Assembly: GCA_964571725.1 (NCBI GenBank) | Contig: CAZNDB010000005.1 | Span: 1-58,976, forward strand | Length of the DNA: 58,976 nt | Reading direction: 5' to 3' | DNA from: UBA1369 sp964571725 | GTDB taxonomy: Bacteria > Patescibacteriota > Gracilibacteria > UBA1369 | In this document: positions 43,966 to 52,783 of the stretch, piece after piece | Numbering within the stretch: position 1 is the first letter of the stretch | How the letters are laid out: each line of letters starts with the position of its first letter | The notes under the pieces: model-generated | The model's database searches: none | What the model was told of the DNA's origin: nothing | Seen by the model: only the letters and a program-made list of their open reading frames with translations | Program-made: the position numbers and the translations under genes

Positions 43966-43993
43966 TTGGACTAAAAACAGTTTGTGCTAAGAT
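43966..43993 (+). promoter_or_regulatory. Promoter of ftsE
   Basis: -35 TTGGAC (43966-43971), 16-bp spacer, extended -10 GTGCTAAGAT (hexamer TAAGAT at 43988-43993). The predicted start lies near 44000, about 15 nt before the ATG at 44015. Confidence 0.6.
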
Positions 43994-44014
43994 GGACGCA
44001 AGTAAAAAAAACCT

Positions 44015-44689
44015 ATGATTATTTTCGACAGGGTTACCAAAAGATACAAAAATAAAAAAGTCCTCGACAACGTGTCCACCACCATCGGTCCCGGTGAATT
44101 TGTTTCCATTATCGGACCTTCCGGCGCCGGCAAATCGACGCTGGTTTACGCGCTGATCGGAGCCGAGAGAATCCAGGCCGGCAATATCACAGTGGACGGT
44201 TACAGGATCAATGAAATGTCGGAAAAAGAGATGCAGTATTTCAGACGGAAAATCGGCGTGGTATTTCAGGACTACCGTCTGCTGCCGCAAAAAACCGTGT
44301 TTGAAAATGTGGCTTTCGCCCTGGAGGTATGCGGCGTCAGCAAATCTCAGATTAAAAGCAAAGTGCAGGAAGTGCTGAAAGTGGTGGGACTGCTGGATCA
44401 GGCTGCCCATTTCCCCTATCAGCTGTCCGGCGGCGAAAAGCAGAGAACCTCCATCGCCAGAGCTCTGGTGCATCAGCCCAGTCTGATCGTGGCGGATGAA
44501 CCGACCGGCAATCTGGACCCCAAAACAGCCCTGGAGATAGTCAAACTGTTTCAGGATATCAACAAAAAAGGGATTTCCATTATTCTGACCACCCACAACA
44601 AAGAAATTGTTAATTTTCTGAAACGCCGCGTAATCAAACTGGATGCCGGGCGTATTGTGGAAGACAAAGGAGCCAGTGAATATATCTGA
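44015..44689 (+). CDS. ftsE: Cell-division ABC ATPase FtsE
   Basis: 224 residues. Walker A GPSGAGKST (34-42), Q-loop VVFQDYRLLP (the FtsE-typical QDyrLLp), signature LSGGEKQRTSIARAL, Walker B LIVADEPTGNLD and switch His in LTTHNKEIV. Together with FtsX, FtsE regulates wall hydrolases at the septum. The QDYRLLPQKTVFENVAFALEV block is diagnostic of FtsE within this ATPase class. Normally ftsX follows directly; here the next gene is convergent and unrelated, so ftsX must be elsewhere or absent. The stop codon directly abuts the convergent gene. Confidence 0.93.
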   Translation: MIIFDRVTKRYKNKKVLDNVSTTIGPGEFVSIIGPSGAGKSTLVYALIGAERIQAGNITVDGYRINEMSEKEMQYFRRKIGVVFQDYRLLPQKTVFENVAFALEVCGVSKSQIKSKVQEVLKVVGLLDQAAHFPYQLSGGEKQRTSIARALVHQPSLIVADEPTGNLDPKTALEIVKLFQDINKKGISIILTTHNKEIVNFLKRRVIKLDAGRIVEDKGASEYI

Positions 44690-45898
44690 TCAGGTTGCCC
44701 GGCGAACCTTGGGACGTACTGTTTCAGTGGCATTTAAATCCTGAATCGGAGACTGTCCGACATCCGGAGTGGACTGCAGATCGCTTATACCCCCTGCAGA
44801 ATCAGCGTCAGTCTCCCCTTTTTTATATGATTTAACTGTCAATAAACCGCTGCCCAGTGTAATTACTTCACTGGAATCAGAGCGTTCCCTCAGGTGCAGA
44901 TTGACTTTGAAAATGACCGGGAAAGTAGTGTCTTTATCTACCACCCGGGCTATTTGATCCAGTTTGAGAAGATACTTGGCAACGCCGTTATCAAGTTTCA
45001 GATTGAGATTGGTGAAAGTCTGAATATCACCAAGTCTGTTGGCATTTTCCAAACCCAGATAGAGGCGGGAGCCGCAACTCTCCAGATATTCCTTGTCCAG
45101 TCCCTTAACGGGAATAAAAATATCCTTGCTGGTTTCCAGATTGGGGATTTGAACTTCCATTTTTTGGGCGGTACAGGGGACGATAAACTTAAACAAAATC
45201 TCCGGCGCGGCATTCAAAGACAGGAACAGATTGCCAGCAGAAAGATCTTTGACTGTTGTGCCGGTCTGGGTGGAATAATATGGCTTATCCATAAGTAGAA
45301 CCTCATTGACCAAAGGACGGCTGTTAATGAAGCCGTTGTAATCCAGTTTGGCCTCTCCCAGCTCTTTTTTGGCACTGCTCAGCACCGTACCCCGGAAAGC
45401 CGATTCACAAATATTGGTATCATAAAAATAAGTCTGGCTGTTTTTAAGGTAATTCAGCTTAACCACCAGGCCGTTGCTGCCGACGGGAATTTCCTTACGA
45501 TCTTTGATGTTTTCGGAAGTCAATTCGCTGTTGGCGGCAAAAACGGTAAAATCAGGAACATAACCGTTCTCCAGAAAAGTGCATTCCAGCCGGTCTCCCT
45601 TGATGGTCAGAGGAATAATGTTGTCGCTCAGGCGCGTGTCGGAATATTTGGCGAATACTGAATATTCTCCGTCAGGAAAAACTCCGTCCTGAAATTTTTG
45701 ATAAAATTCTTCGCAGTCAATGGTCTGACTACTGTTGTAGTTTTTTCCTTCAATCAGACATTCACGATAGACGGGACGGATATTGTAAAGGGCTCCCTGA
45801 AAAAATCTGCCGCTGCCTCCCAAAAGGACAATGGCTAACACCAGGCCGCCGAGCACCACCACGGCCAGGATTGCCAGTAAGATTTGTTTTTTAGTCAT
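44690..45898 (-). CDS. Membrane-anchored extracellular protein of unknown function
   Basis: 402 residues, not recognised. A single N-terminal helix at about 5-27 (ILLAILAVVVLGGLVLAIVLL) acts as signal anchor. The rest is predicted outside: beta-rich with Cys at about 47, 62, 107 and 164 that could pair, plus segments such as SVFAKYSDTRLSDNIIPLTI and IFKVNLHLRERSDSSEVITL. The C-terminal ~40 residues are Ser/Asp/Thr-rich (GISDLQSTPDVGQSPIQD). A -10 TATAAT at plus 45922-45927 lies 24 nt upstream. It directly faces ftsE tail-to-tail, so no operon link is implied. Surface localisation is the only supported statement. Confidence 0.72.
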   Translation of the reverse strand: MTKKQILLAILAVVVLGGLVLAIVLLGGSGRFFQGALYNIRPVYRECLIEGKNYNSSQTIDCEEFYQKFQDGVFPDGEYSVFAKYSDTRLSDNIIPLTIKGDRLECTFLENGYVPDFTVFAANSELTSENIKDRKEIPVGSNGLVVKLNYLKNSQTYFYDTNICESAFRGTVLSSAKKELGEAKLDYNGFINSRPLVNEVLLMDKPYYSTQTGTTVKDLSAGNLFLSLNAAPEILFKFIVPCTAQKMEVQIPNLETSKDIFIPVKGLDKEYLESCGSRLYLGLENANRLGDIQTFTNLNLKLDNGVAKYLLKLDQIARVVDKDTTFPVIFKVNLHLRERSDSSEVITLGSGLLTVKSYKKGETDADSAGGISDLQSTPDVGQSPIQDLNATETVRPKVRRAT

Positions 45899-46014
45899 AT
45901 GATTGGTCTATTTATCCAATTATTATACCATTTTTCGGCCTTCAGATAACCCCCCAACAGCTTTTATCAATATTTAATTCCGGGGTCAGAACATTCAGTT
46001 ATGGTGATTTTACT

Positions 46015-47115
46015 ATGAGTAAATTCATCCATGCCTTTTGGCAGATCAAAGACGCTGATTACGCGAAACTGGCCAAAATTGAGAAATTTTTTCCCGATTT
46101 TCACTATGCCTGGGAAAAGGCAACGGCCGGTGAATTCACCAAAGCGGGATTGGACAGCGCTTTCAGCCGACAGGTGTTGGAGCTCAGGTCAAAAATGGAT
46201 CTCCCGGCCAGCCTGGACCGCCTGTGGCAGTCCGACATCGCGCTGGTGGACCGGGACAGTTCCGAATATCCGGATGAGTTGAGAACGATCGCCGCCCCGC
46301 CCTTTCTGCTCTACCGCAAAGGGGCCGCTCTGAACACCCTGACCAACCGCATCGCCATAGTGGGAACGAGAAAATCCACCATGGCGGGCGAAAAACTGGC
46401 TTTCAACCTGGCCAGGACATGCTCCCAGAGTGGTTTGACCGTGGTCAGCGGGCTGGCCTTCGGCATTGACGCCTCGGCTCACAGCGGGGTGGTGCAAAGT
46501 GACGGCCAGACCATTGGCATACTGGCCTCCGGCATTAACCGCATCACTCCATCCAGCCATTATAGTCTGGCTGCGAAAATTCTGGAAAAGGGCGGGACTA
46601 TAATTTCCGAATATCCGGTCACCTCTCCCGCTTTCAAATACCGTTTTTTGGAGCGGAACCGCATTATTTCCGGCCTCTGTCATACGGTGGTATTGGTGGA
46701 AGCGGGCAAAAAATCCGGAGCCCTGATAACGGCGGATCACGCCATTGACCAGAATAAACAGATACTGGCCTTCCCCGGTGACCCCGGCAAATCAAGCAGT
46801 GCCGGCTGCAATGCCCGCATCAGAAACGGCGGAGCCCATCTGGTGGGTTCCATTGCCGATGTGATTGAGGATTTGACGGACCGGAGAATACTCAAAAAAC
46901 TGCCCGGTCCCGATTCGCCGGTAACTGCTTTCAGCCTGGATCTGACCGATAAAAGAGTCTTTGATTTATTGGGCCGCGGGCAACAAACCACCGATCAGCT
47001 TCAATTAGCCGGCGGGCTGGAATGGACCGAACTGATTCAAAGTCTGAGCAAACTGGAGATTGCCGGAATAGTGAAAAAGAACCGTGAACTGAAATGGGAG
47101 TTACTGACTGATTGA
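46015..47115 (+). CDS. dprA: DNA-processing protein DprA
   Basis: 366 residues. A short N-terminal SAM-like helical region, then the Rossmann-like DprA core from ~95: IAIVGTRKSTMAGEKLAFNLA, LTVVSGLAFGIDASAHSG, GILASGINRITPSSHYSL, ISEYPVTSPAFKYRFLERNRIISGL and HTVVLVEAGKKSGALITADHA. A C-terminal winged-helix-like region ends the protein (TDQLQLAGGLEWTELIQSL). It loads RecA on incoming single-stranded DNA in natural transformation. With the PilB-like ATPase gene convergent on it (15 bp overlap), it fits a DNA-uptake capacity. No Shine-Dalgarno. Confidence 0.96.
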   Translation: MSKFIHAFWQIKDADYAKLAKIEKFFPDFHYAWEKATAGEFTKAGLDSAFSRQVLELRSKMDLPASLDRLWQSDIALVDRDSSEYPDELRTIAAPPFLLYRKGAALNTLTNRIAIVGTRKSTMAGEKLAFNLARTCSQSGLTVVSGLAFGIDASAHSGVVQSDGQTIGILASGINRITPSSHYSLAAKILEKGGTIISEYPVTSPAFKYRFLERNRIISGLCHTVVLVEAGKKSGALITADHAIDQNKQILAFPGDPGKSSSAGCNARIRNGGAHLVGSIADVIEDLTDRRILKKLPGPDSPVTAFSLDLTDKRVFDLLGRGQQTTDQLQLAGGLEWTELIQSLSKLEIAGIVKKNRELKWELLTD

Positions 47116-48912
47116 GGTAACGCGATGCACCTCTTCCAGATTGGTGATACCCTGAAGTACCTTCAGGATGCCGTCCTCACTCATGGTAATCATGCCCTTG
47201 CGCCGGGTGGCTTCAATCATTTTAGTAGTGCTGGCCTTGTTTAAAATCAGGTCTTTCATTTCATAATCGACTTCCAGCATTTCCACCAGCGCCACCCGGC
47301 CCTTGTATCCGGTATGGCTGCAAACGTCGCAGCCCTTGGCCTCCGGCAGCGTGGCGGGAATATTGATTACTTCGGAAGGACGTACCCGTTTGATGGTTTC
47401 CACCACTCTGGTTATTTCATCCAACTCCGCTTTGTTGATCGGTTTTTCCTCTCGGCAGTTGGGGCAGATGCGGCGGGCCAGACGCTGGGCGATAATAGTA
47501 TGCAGGGAGGGGGCAATCATAAAAGCCGGCAACCCGATATTGATCAGACGCGGAATGGTTTCAATGGCTGAATTGGTATGCAGGGTGGAGAGCAGCACGT
47601 GACCCGTGAGGGCGGCCTGCGAGGCCGTTTCAGCGGTTTCCAGGTCGCGGATTTCACCAATCATTATAACTTCGGGATCCTGGCGGAGAATGGAGCGCAG
47701 GCCGCTCGCAAAGGTGTAACCGCCTTTTTCATTGATCTGACTCTGGGCAATGCCCTCCAGATGATATTCTATAGGATCTTCCAGCGTGATAATTTTTGAT
47801 TCGGGATTGTTGAATTTAGACAACATCGTATAGAGCGAGGTGGTTTTACCCGAGCCGGTAGGGCCGGTCATCAGAATCATGCCGTGCGAAATTTTGGTCA
47901 GATTTTCAATTTTCTGCAGATATTGTCCGCTGTAACCCAGTTCCTCAAAGGTGACCAGGTGACGCCCGGAATCCAGCAGTCTCATCACGAAACTTTCCCC
48001 GTATTCAGTCGGTAAAACGGAGACTCTGACGTCGATTTTGCGGTCATTGACCTGAAAGAAATAACGTCCGTCCTGAGGCACGTTGCTGACGTTAACCCTT
48101 AATTTGGACTGATATTTGATCTGATTGGAAATGTTTTGCCAGACCGATTTATCAATGCGGAAAACTTCATGCAACAACCCGTCGATTCTGAATCTGGCCC
48201 GCACATAATGGTCTTCCGCTTCCAGATGGATATCGGAAGATCCGGCTTTCAGTGCTCCTACGGCAATCAGATAGATGGCCTCCTCGGAATTCATGTCTTT
48301 GATTTTGTCGCCCAATGTGCTCAACTCAGCCAGTTCTTTTTCGTAGGTCTGGATTTTGGCCTCATCCAGTTTGGTACTGATCTCTTTTTTGACCTTATAC
48401 TGATCAGTTTCATACAATTTCAGCGCCTCCAGTATCCCCTCTTCCGAAGAGAGATTGATATTGATCAGATAGCCCTGCTTTTTGAGGTCGTTAATAATGT
48501 CCCGTACAGCAGGATTGGTCGGATGGGCAACAGTAATGCGCAATTTTTTGCCCAGCCTGTAAAAAGCAATGATCAGATTGGCGCGCGCTGTTTCAGCAGG
48601 AATGATTTTGAGCAAATCCGGATTGATCGGAGTCAGCGCAATATCAATGTAATTCATATTCATGGTGGCGGCCTTTTCCTGCGTCGCCTTTTCTTTGGCC
48701 TCACGGTTGATTTTTGCCAGGCCGGTTTCAAATTTGGCCGACTCCGGAGAACTTTCAAAGTCGCCCTGAACGGCTTTTACCGGGGCTGATTCAGGGGCGG
48801 CCTGTGGCTGGCCGGCCTGAACGGTTACCGTGGCGGGTGCCGCGGGTTGTGGTACCGCAGAAGTCGGGGTGTTTTCCTGCGCCGGATCTTTAAGACTCTT
48901 GGGGTCGATCAT
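47101..48912 (-). CDS. pilB: Type IV pilus/type II secretion assembly ATPase (PilB/GspE)
   Basis: About 603 residues. A Pro/Ala-rich linker (~5-70) precedes an MshEN-type N-terminal domain (~85-200) and the AAA-type secretion ATPase: MILMTGPTGSGKTTSLY (Walker A, about 345-353), TLEDPIEYHLEGIAQSQIN (Asp box), GFASGLRSILRQDPEVIMIGEIRDLETAE (Walker B) and the His-box region LLSTLHTNSAIETI. A zinc motif follows: CPNC...CDVC. It drives pilin polymerisation at the membrane. I chose the ATG at 48912 because a TGCTAAAAT -10 element (plus 48934-48942) overlaps the longer alternative start at 48933. It lies downstream of nusA but is separated from it by a terminator. Confidence 0.94.
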   Translation of the reverse strand: MIDPKSLKDPAQENTPTSAVPQPAAPATVTVQAGQPQAAPESAPVKAVQGDFESSPESAKFETGLAKINREAKEKATQEKAATMNMNYIDIALTPINPDLLKIIPAETARANLIIAFYRLGKKLRITVAHPTNPAVRDIINDLKKQGYLININLSSEEGILEALKLYETDQYKVKKEISTKLDEAKIQTYEKELAELSTLGDKIKDMNSEEAIYLIAVGALKAGSSDIHLEAEDHYVRARFRIDGLLHEVFRIDKSVWQNISNQIKYQSKLRVNVSNVPQDGRYFFQVNDRKIDVRVSVLPTEYGESFVMRLLDSGRHLVTFEELGYSGQYLQKIENLTKISHGMILMTGPTGSGKTTSLYTMLSKFNNPESKIITLEDPIEYHLEGIAQSQINEKGGYTFASGLRSILRQDPEVIMIGEIRDLETAETASQAALTGHVLLSTLHTNSAIETIPRLINIGLPAFMIAPSLHTIIAQRLARRICPNCREEKPINKAELDEITRVVETIKRVRPSEVINIPATLPEAKGCDVCSHTGYKGRVALVEMLEVDYEMKDLILNKASTTKMIEATRRKGMITMSEDGILKVLQGITNLEEVHRVTSISQ

Positions 48913-48933
48913 GACAAATAATTTTATCCCCAT

Positions 48934-48942
48934 ATTTTAGCA
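48934..48942 (-). promoter_or_regulatory. Extended -10 element of pilB
   Basis: TGCTAAAAT on the minus strand, between the nusA terminator and the chosen pilB start. It places the start of transcription about 15 nt before the ATG at 48912. Confidence 0.4.
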
Positions 48943-48950
48943 TAAATAAC

Positions 48951-48982
48951 AAAAAAGAGCCAGAACGAAAGTCCGGCTCTTT
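48951..48982 (-). terminator. Rho-independent terminator of nusA
   Basis: Minus strand: stem AAAGAGCCGGA (plus 48972-48982) with TCTGGCTCTTT (plus 48954-48964), one G-U pair, loop CTTTCGT, followed by TTTTTTG. It starts 20 nt past the nusA stop codon and is a strong, classical form. Confidence 0.9.
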
Positions 48983-49001
48983 CGGATGTGTTGGAAATGT
49001 T

Positions 49002-50249
49002 TTATAAGGCCTTGGAAACTTCTTCGGCAATGCTCTGGGCCTGATCTTCCGAAATGCCTTCTATACCTGCCAAATCCCCTATGGATAAGCCTTTCAATTG
49101 TTCCACCATGGTCAGATTGGCAGCCTCCAGTTTCTCAACCAATTCCGGAGAAAGATTGGGCAGATCTTTGATAGCGGTAATTTTATTTTCTTCTTTGGCC
49201 TCTTTGGCGCCGGTCATTTCACCGATATCCAGAATGTCCAGTTCATATCCGGTCAGACGGGAAGCCAGACGGACGTTTTGACCGTTCTTGCCGATGGCCA
49301 GCGGACGCTGATCGGGATTTACAAATATTTTGGCCCGGCGGTCCTGTTTGTGCAATTCAATGGCGGCAACCTTGGCCGGAGCCAGCGCGGTACGGATATA
49401 TTGTTCAATGTCATCCGACCATTGGATGATATCAATTCTTTCGCCGTTCAACTCGTCCATGACGTTCTGTACGCGTACGCCCTTTTGGCCCACGCAGGAA
49501 CCGATCGGGTCAATTTTGGGGTCGTTGGAGATGACAGCCACTTTTGAACGCACTCCCGGCTCCCTGGCAATCGCTTTGATTTCCACCAGATTGTTTTTGA
49601 TTTCGGGAATTTCCAGTTCCATCAGTTTGATGACCAGATTGGGATGGCTGCGGGAAATCATCAGCTGAGGTCCGCGACTGGTTTTGATAACCTTGTCCAG
49701 ATACAGTTTGATTCTCTGTCCGGCATAATATCTTTCTCGGGGTATCTGCTGGTCAATGGGCAGCATGTTGGTCAGTTTGTTGTCCAAATTGACGTGTACG
49801 GTTCCATATTCTACGCGCTGAACCATGGCGTTAATCAGTTCGTTTTCCCGGTCCTTGAATGTGTTGTACATGATGTCCCGTTCGGCCTCCTGGATTTTCT
49901 GGATAATTACCTGCTTGGCCGACTGGGCGGCTATTCTGCCGTATTCCAGAGGAGTAACGTCAATCTTGACCGAGCCTCCCACTTTGGCGCCCTTTTTGTA
50001 TCTGAGCGCGTCCTTCAGAGCAATCTGCGTTTCTGAATCCTCCACCTTTTTGACAATTTCCTTAACCAGATAGATGGTAATCATCTCCCGTTTTTCGTCC
50101 AGATCAACGTCGATGTTCTGGTCTTTGTTGCCGTAATCCTTGCGGTAGGCGGCACGGACGGCGGCTTTGATGGTTTCCACAATCTGATCGCGGGGGATAT
50201 TTTTCTCATCGCAGATCTGATTGATGGCGGCTAAAAATTGTGATTGCAT
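49002..50249 (-). CDS. nusA: Transcription termination/antitermination factor NusA
   Basis: 415 residues. N-terminal domain (about 1-125: LAAINQICDEKNIPRDQIVETIKAAVRAAYRK) that contacts RNA polymerase, S1 domain (~130-200), KH1/KH2 (~230-345: GVRSKVAVISNDPKIDPIGSCVGQKGVRVQNVMDEL, DQRPLAIGKNGQNVRLASRL) and a short C-terminal helix-hairpin-helix domain (NLSPELVEKLEAANLTMVEQL, LAGIEGISEDQAQSI). It modulates pausing, termination and antitermination. It is often followed by infB in bacteria, but here it is followed by its own terminator and then pilB. A 7-bp inverted repeat AGGATCA/TGATCCT (50272-50278 / 50285-50291) lies in the upstream region. Confidence 0.97.
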   Translation of the reverse strand: MQSQFLAAINQICDEKNIPRDQIVETIKAAVRAAYRKDYGNKDQNIDVDLDEKREMITIYLVKEIVKKVEDSETQIALKDALRYKKGAKVGGSVKIDVTPLEYGRIAAQSAKQVIIQKIQEAERDIMYNTFKDRENELINAMVQRVEYGTVHVNLDNKLTNMLPIDQQIPRERYYAGQRIKLYLDKVIKTSRGPQLMISRSHPNLVIKLMELEIPEIKNNLVEIKAIAREPGVRSKVAVISNDPKIDPIGSCVGQKGVRVQNVMDELNGERIDIIQWSDDIEQYIRTALAPAKVAAIELHKQDRRAKIFVNPDQRPLAIGKNGQNVRLASRLTGYELDILDIGEMTGAKEAKEENKITAIKDLPNLSPELVEKLEAANLTMVEQLKGLSIGDLAGIEGISEDQAQSIAEEVSKAL

Positions 50250-50292
50250 ACGGGTGGCGCGTTAAAATACCAGGATCAAAATTCTGATCCTG

Positions 50293-50321
50293 TTGACATC
50301 CTAAATTTACCTTATTAAAAG
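50293..50321 (+). promoter_or_regulatory. Promoter of the 237-residue membrane protein gene
   Basis: -35 TTGACA (50293-50298), 17-bp spacer, -10 TAAAAG (50316-50321), about 60 nt before the GTG at 50384. A 7-bp inverted repeat lies just upstream of the -35 box. Confidence 0.5.
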
Positions 50322-50383
50322 GAAGTTGTAAAGGTCTGGGAAGTTCGTTTATATTTAATTCAGTATCTCTTAGCTAAAAAGAT

Positions 50384-51097
50384 GTGAAAAACCTTAAAAT
50401 TGAAATGGTGGGATTGGCCTTTTTACTGCTTTCCCTTTTCGCTTTTCCGTCGCTGGCGGCTGACAGTACAATTATTTATTCTCCACAGCTCAGGACACTG
50501 GAACCGCTGGTTACAGACAGCAAGCTGGAGCGGATTGCTCCAGCGGAAGAAACGGTGGCCCCGACCGATCCGGTTAAGCAGATCGAACCCGTCACCAAAA
50601 TCGTGCCGATAAAAGTAATGCCCGAATTAAAAGATAACCTGCGCGAGAAAAAGAATGACGGAACGGATTGGGGGAAACTTGTGCAATCAATGTTTACGGA
50701 ATATTGGGTACAATTACTGGCCCTGATAGTATCGGTGATCGGGGTGATTCTGGCGGTTAGCGGTTTTTCCCTGGCCAATAAAAAGAAACGCAAATATCTG
50801 AAAAAATATTTGCATGAAATCGATGACGTTTATTCTTCCTTTAAATGGAAATCCCGACGCTGCGAAGTGGAACTTTACAGGCTGCAGGATCAGGTTGAGG
50901 AGCATTTGAAAAACGGTAAAATTGATGAGAACACCTATCATTTGCTGGAAGCCCGTATCCAGAAATATCTGGATGAAATGAAAGAATCCGATCACCGTCA
51001 ACCGCGGGAAGTTTCGGAAATGCAGAAAGAGGCCGGTCACAAAACCGCTGCTAAAAAGCTGTCGGATCAAATTGATGAGGCGGGCAAAGATCTTTAA
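50384..51097 (+). CDS. Membrane protein with cytoplasmic coiled coil
   Basis: 237 residues from a GTG start; the nearby ATG at 50382 is out of frame and is followed at once by TGA. The N-terminal LAFLLLSLFAFPSLAAD is a signal peptide or first helix. A Pro/Val/Lys-rich exposed stretch (~28-90: PTDPVKQIEPVTKIVPIKVM) leads to a second helix at about 108-130 (LLALIVSVIGVILAVSGFSLA). A charged, helical C-terminus follows (YLKKYLHEIDDVYSSFKWKS, LQDQVEEHLKNGKIDENTYH). Family not recognised. The ending overlaps the recX 3' end by 47 bp on the other strand. Confidence 0.72.
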   Translation: MKNLKIEMVGLAFLLLSLFAFPSLAADSTIIYSPQLRTLEPLVTDSKLERIAPAEETVAPTDPVKQIEPVTKIVPIKVMPELKDNLREKKNDGTDWGKLVQSMFTEYWVQLLALIVSVIGVILAVSGFSLANKKKRKYLKKYLHEIDDVYSSFKWKSRRCEVELYRLQDQVEEHLKNGKIDENTYHLLEARIQKYLDEMKESDHRQPREVSEMQKEAGHKTAAKKLSDQIDEAGKDL

Positions 51098-51560
51098 GAG
51101 CTTTGTAACAGACGTCTCCCCGGAAGCCGTTGGAAGCCAGATAGCGCAACAGGCGGGCCTGCATTTTCAGGTCGGATAATTGCCCCGAGCTGTAGGGCCG
51201 GACTTTTTTGGACAGAAGTTTTTTGGCCAGAGCCAGTTCGTCCAGATCGGCCAGATTCAAGGCCTGGGTGATAATAGATTCTTCAAGGCCTTTCCGGCGC
51301 AGCTGCATGCGGATTTTTGTTTTACCAACGGGTTTTGTGCGAATCTGCGCATCAATATAGAAGTTGGCGTAATCCCGGTCGTTAAGCAGATTGGCCTTGA
51401 CCAGAGCCTCCAATAATTCCTGCAATTCCTGATCGGTGCAGAGGGTTTCGTATTTATGATTTCTGGCCTCCAGTTTCTTTACCATTTCCCTGATGGTGTA
51501 TCTCCTCCGTGCCAACAGATCGTAACAATAATTGGTAAGTTTTTGTTGATTTTTATTCAT
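51051..51560 (-). CDS. recX: Regulatory protein RecX
   Basis: About 169 residues. Three-helix repeats typical of RecX: NYCYDLLARRRYTIREMVKKLEAR, LQELLEALVKANLLNDRDYANFYIDAQI, GKTKIRMQLRRKGLEESIITQAL and RLLRYLASNGFRGDVCYKAL. RecX binds the RecA filament and limits its activity. It lies directly downstream of recA, with a 15-bp hairpin (51574-51608) between them that probably reduces read-through, as known for recA-recX in other bacteria. I chose the ATG at 51560; the longer start at 51572 begins almost on the hairpin. Confidence 0.92.
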   Translation of the reverse strand: MNKNQQKLTNYCYDLLARRRYTIREMVKKLEARNHKYETLCTDQELQELLEALVKANLLNDRDYANFYIDAQIRTKPVGKTKIRMQLRRKGLEESIITQALNLADLDELALAKKLLSKKVRPYSSGQLSDLKMQARLLRYLASNGFRGDVCYKALKDLCPPHQFDPTAF

Positions 51561-51573
51561 TGAAATATGCATA

Positions 51574-51608
51574 AATCCCCTCCCGTTTTTTGTAAACGGA
51601 AGGGGATT
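51574..51608 (-). terminator. Hairpin between recA and recX (attenuator-like)
   Basis: Minus strand stem AATCCCCTTCCGTTT with AAACGGGAGGGGATT, 15 bp including one G-U pair, loop ACAAA. It lies 11 nt past the recA stop and just before the recX start. The following T-run is poor, which fits partial termination. Confidence 0.75.
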
Positions 51609-51619
51609 GAAACAAATTA

Positions 51620-52747
51620 TTATTTCTTTTCGGTCTTTTCGGCAACTGCTGATTTGAGAGCTTCCTTGGCAGCCTTGACGGTGTCCTGGTGGGCGGATAT
51701 TCCGGCGGCGGGCCGGTCATCGGCGATGTTGGCGGCGGCTTCCGCTTTGGCGAACTTCAATACGTCTTTTTCGATGGCCTGGAGTATTTTCTTGTTTTCC
51801 GGCTGGCTCAGGAAGGCCTTGGTGTTGTCCCTGCCCTGACCGATCTTGTTTTCTCCGTAGCTGTAGAAAGCCCCGGATTTCTTGACGATTTCAAAACGGG
51901 CGGCCAGGTCCAGAATATCGCCGATGCGGCTGATACCGCGGTTGTACATGATGTCGAATTCGGCAGTGCGGAAAGGAGGGGCAACCTTGTTCTTGACCAC
52001 TTTTACTTTGACGCGGAGACCGGTATAGGATTTTTCATCGCCTGTTCCCTCCTCCAGTTTGCCGATGGAACGGATTTCCATGCGCACGGAGGCATAGAAT
52101 TTGAGAGCGTTGCCTCCGGTGGTGGTTTCCGGGTTGCCGAACATTACACCGATTTTCATGCGCAGCTGATTGATGAAAACCACGGTGGTCTTGGATTTGC
52201 TGATGGCAGCGGTTAGTTTGCGGAGAGCCTGGCTCATCAATCTGGCCTGCAGTCCCATGTGGGCGTCCCCCATTTCGCCTTCGATTTCAGCTTTTGGCGT
52301 AAGCGCTGCCACCGAGTCGATCACGATAAGATCAATGGCGTTGGAACGCACCAGCGTCTCGGCAATTTCCAAGGCCTGTTCCCCACTGTCGGGCTGGGAC
52401 ACCAGCAGATTGTCCAGATCCAGACCAATACGGCGGGCGTATTCGGGATCCAGGGCATGCTCGGCGTCAATAAAGGCGGCCATACCTCCGGCCTTTTGAA
52501 TTTCGGTAATCATGTGCAGGGTAAGGGTGGTCTTGCCCGAACTTTCCGGTCCGTAGACCTCAATAATTCTGCCCTTGGGAACCCCTCCGCCCAGAGCCAG
52601 ATCCAGGGACATGGAACCGGTGGAAAAAGTTTCGATGGCAATATTGTGCTGTTCACCCATTTTCATGATTGAACCTTTCCCGAAACTCCTTTCGATCTGG
52701 GACAACGCCAGTTCCACCGCCTTTTGTTTTTCTGATGAGATAGCCAT
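51620..52747 (-). CDS. recA: Recombinase A
   Basis: 375 residues. Walker A GPESSGKTT (66-74), Walker B LIVIDSVAALTP, loop L1 region EGEMGDAHMGLQARLMSQALRKL, loop L2 region FINQLRMKIGVMFGNPETTTGG, and the core YTGLRVKVKVVKNKVAPPF. A Lys/Glu-rich C-terminus follows. It forms the filament for homologous recombination and, in SOS-competent hosts, triggers LexA cleavage. All ATPase residues are present. The start at 52747 follows a 30-nt leader without a Shine-Dalgarno. The promoter TTGACG-17-TAAGAT has an inverted repeat filling its spacer, so repression is likely. Confidence 0.99.
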   Translation of the reverse strand: MAISSEKQKAVELALSQIERSFGKGSIMKMGEQHNIAIETFSTGSMSLDLALGGGVPKGRIIEVYGPESSGKTTLTLHMITEIQKAGGMAAFIDAEHALDPEYARRIGLDLDNLLVSQPDSGEQALEIAETLVRSNAIDLIVIDSVAALTPKAEIEGEMGDAHMGLQARLMSQALRKLTAAISKSKTTVVFINQLRMKIGVMFGNPETTTGGNALKFYASVRMEIRSIGKLEEGTGDEKSYTGLRVKVKVVKNKVAPPFRTAEFDIMYNRGISRIGDILDLAARFEIVKKSGAFYSYGENKIGQGRDNTKAFLSQPENKKILQAIEKDVLKFAKAEAAANIADDRPAAGISAHQDTVKAAKEALKSAVAEKTEKK

Positions 52748-52783
52748 AATATTGATTAAATTAAATAATTTTTATTTACCACA

